DNA of 7,573 nucleotides from Bacteroidota bacterium (GTDB lineage: Bacteria; Bacteroidota; Bacteroidia; NS11-12g; UBA9320), in NCBI GenBank assembly GCA_947499775.1, contig CANMPY010000083.1, forward strand, positions 1-7,573, in the 5' to 3' direction. Numbering within the stretch: position 1 is the stretch's first letter; each line of letters opens with the position of its first letter. Below are positions 6,657 through 7,573 of this stretch, one piece after another. The notes beneath the pieces were generated by a model. It saw only the letters and a program-made list of their open reading frames with translations. It was not told the origin of the DNA and did not search any database. The position numbers were made by a program, and so were the translations under genes.

Positions 6657-6904
6657 CTTCCCAGCCATTGTCTCGTCTCGGTGGGCCTGTGCGGTGGAGG
6701 GCTGACTTGGAGGATTTCTATTTTTATTTTAATTCATCTCCAAAAAAAATCGAAGTTGGCAAATTCAAGATAGTTGGTAATAGAAAACACACATTTGTAT
6801 GCCAAAAATATACTTGTATTAAGCAAAAAATGTTGGTTGTACTTTGGCCGCCTAGTCCACTCGCCCCGCTTATACCCATCACTAGTGAGACGAAGGCTGG
6901 GAAG
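6657..6904. repeat. Inverted-repeat-bounded element, MITE-like or REP-like
   Basis: The left end CTTCCCAGCCATTGTCTC (6657-6674) is matched on the opposite strand by 6887-6904, whose reverse complement is CTTCCCAGCCTTCGTCTC, 16 of 18 identical. Inside these ends both arms continue as locally GC-rich DNA (to about 6713 on the left and from about 6846 on the right) with weaker imperfect complementarity. The right arm contains a ten-base palindrome TCACTAGTGA (6879-6888). The core (about 6714-6845) is AT-rich, with a small TTGGCA/TGCCAA inverted repeat (6756-6761 / 6800-6805). No transposase is encoded and no clear target duplication is seen. The right end coincides exactly with the point where methyltransferase homology begins. 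The long open frame across it has only a TTG start and is not credible as a gene. Confidence 0.5.
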
Positions 6905-7032
6905 AAAGAATTATTAAGGAAATTGTTATGGCTTCGGTGGTTTTGAATCTTAAAATAACCTTGTTTGCATCAGGAAGAACTTTGCATCAGGCGGTGTTTA
7001 CGCCTAATATTATTATTAAAGGAATTAACTAG
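6905..7032 (+). pseudogene. C-terminal remnant of a second SAM methyltransferase, frameshifted
   Basis: From 6905 one frame reads KELLRKLLWL, matching KEMIRKWLWL (residues 202-211) of the intact methyltransferase. After about 6934 similarity moves to another frame that reads VLNLKITLFASGRTLHQAVF and on to TPNIIIKGIN before a TAG at 7030-7032. This aligns with residues 214-243 of the intact protein, 21 of 30 identical by eye. Comparing the DNA, the intact copy has six bases (GGAACC) between TGGCTT and GTTTTGAA where this copy has five (CGGTG), so a single-base deletion explains the shift. Everything upstream, including the SAM-binding domain, is missing and replaced by the inverted-repeat element. 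It cannot encode a working enzyme. It is a degraded paralogue rather than a simple recent duplication, since many codons differ. Confidence 0.8.
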
Positions 7033-7094
7033 TATTTTAATATGAATGGATTTTATTGTTATTTTAAGTATAAAATATTTTTCCTTAACTTTCT

Positions 7095-7562
7095 CTAATT
7101 GATTTTTATCTTAACTTTTTCCAAATACAATAATACTTTCCTTCTATGCCCTTTAAGTTTAATCATTGCTTTAAGTTTATTTCTCGAAATTGAAAACACC
7201 ATTGGTTTTTCATAACAATCCAGTTTTTTTATTTGATTAATACTATCATTTTTATATTGGTTTTGCTGACAAAATAAGTACAAGGAATCATTTTTCACTT
7301 TGAATATACCAGTTATTATATTACCACAATTAGTTTCTTTAAACGTTGAGTCAATAGCAAGGCATAGTGAAGAACCTTTAATTACAGCCGTATGATTTAT
7401 TCTTAAAAATATTGAATAAATTTTATCACACTTTGCACTTTTATATTCTCCAATAACAGACTCTTTGTGTGTAACACAAGAAGTTAATAAAGAAAAAAAA
7501 AGTACTAAGTATTTAAATCTTGATTTATTAGCCAAAATAGTAAAATAAAAACAAGAAATCAC
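7095..7562 (-). CDS. Small putative lipoprotein of unknown function
   Basis: The N-terminal region has positively charged residues (NKSRFK), a hydrophobic stretch YLVLFFSLL and a lipobox-like LTSC at 26-29, so a lipid-anchored envelope protein is likely. The mature part of about 127 residues has an IGEYKS opening, strand-rich segments, five further cysteines (C45, C67, C79, C98, C116) and a basic C-terminus. No family is recognised; small lipocalin-like Bacteroidota lipoproteins are a loose comparison. The 5' end is uncertain. The reading frame stays open to the window edge, GTG at 7562 gives a 29-residue prelipoprotein leader, and TTG at 7535 gives a more typical 20-residue one. No ATG is available. 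It converges with the methyltransferase remnant, with 62 bases between stop codons. Confidence 0.65.
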   Translation of the reverse strand: MISCFYFTILANKSRFKYLVLFFSLLTSCVTHKESVIGEYKSAKCDKIYSIFLRINHTAVIKGSSLCLAIDSTFKETNCGNIITGIFKVKNDSLYLFCQQNQYKNDSINQIKKLDCYEKPMVFSISRNKLKAMIKLKGHRRKVLLYLEKVKIKIN

Positions 7563-7573
7563 ACCGCAACTTA

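Noticed and set aside
6668..6946. Open frame of 92 codons on the plus strand across the inverted-repeat element
   Set aside because: It has only a TTG start, begins inside the repeat's left arm and ends by reading into one frame of the methyltransferase remnant (KELLRKLLWL). Composition changes abruptly along it, so it is a chance fusion.

Overview
This window is AT-rich chromosomal DNA that looks like it comes from a member of the Bacteroidota. Pointers are the family flavour of the proteins (a DEAGRGCLAGPV-type RNase HII, an ACAT1-like thiolase, a four-helix 'cytochrome B'-like protein, secreted and lipoprotein orphans), the lack of Shine-Dalgarno sequences before most starts, and matches to the Bacteroidota -7 promoter box TAnnTTTG. 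Genus cannot be told from the sequence alone.

Layout. An SPFH/prohibitin-like membrane protein gene (42-941, -) is divergent from dtd, D-aminoacyl-tRNA deacylase (1012-1464, +). Convergent with dtd is a minus-strand run: a 155-residue four-helix histidine-bearing membrane protein (1489-1956), a secreted protein of unknown function (2043-2912) and an acetyl-CoA acetyltransferase (2984-4162). After a 264-base gap comes a second minus-strand pair in which rnhB (5151-5765, TTG start) overlaps a signal-peptide-bearing orphan (4427-5158) by eight bases. Divergent from rnhB is a class I SAM methyltransferase (5826-6557, +).

The only genomically unusual stretch is 6558-7094. It contains no intact gene. 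It holds a locally GC-rich element of about 248 bases with imperfect inverted ends (6657-6674 / 6887-6904). Directly abutting its right end is a frameshifted C-terminal remnant of a second methyltransferase closely similar to the intact one next door. This is best read as a decayed tandem paralogue interrupted or bordered by a MITE-like or REP-like repeat. A small lipoprotein-like gene (7095-7562, -) closes the window, and its 5' end may lie outside.

Functionally the window is mostly unrelated housekeeping genes: translation quality control (Dtd), RNA/DNA hybrid and ribonucleotide repair (RnhB), acyl-CoA metabolism (thiolase) and membrane or envelope proteins. I see no defence system, CRISPR array, secretion system or biosynthetic cluster, no rRNA or tRNA gene, and no convincing new multi-gene system. 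The inverted-repeat element next to the methyltransferase remnant is the part most worth following up.
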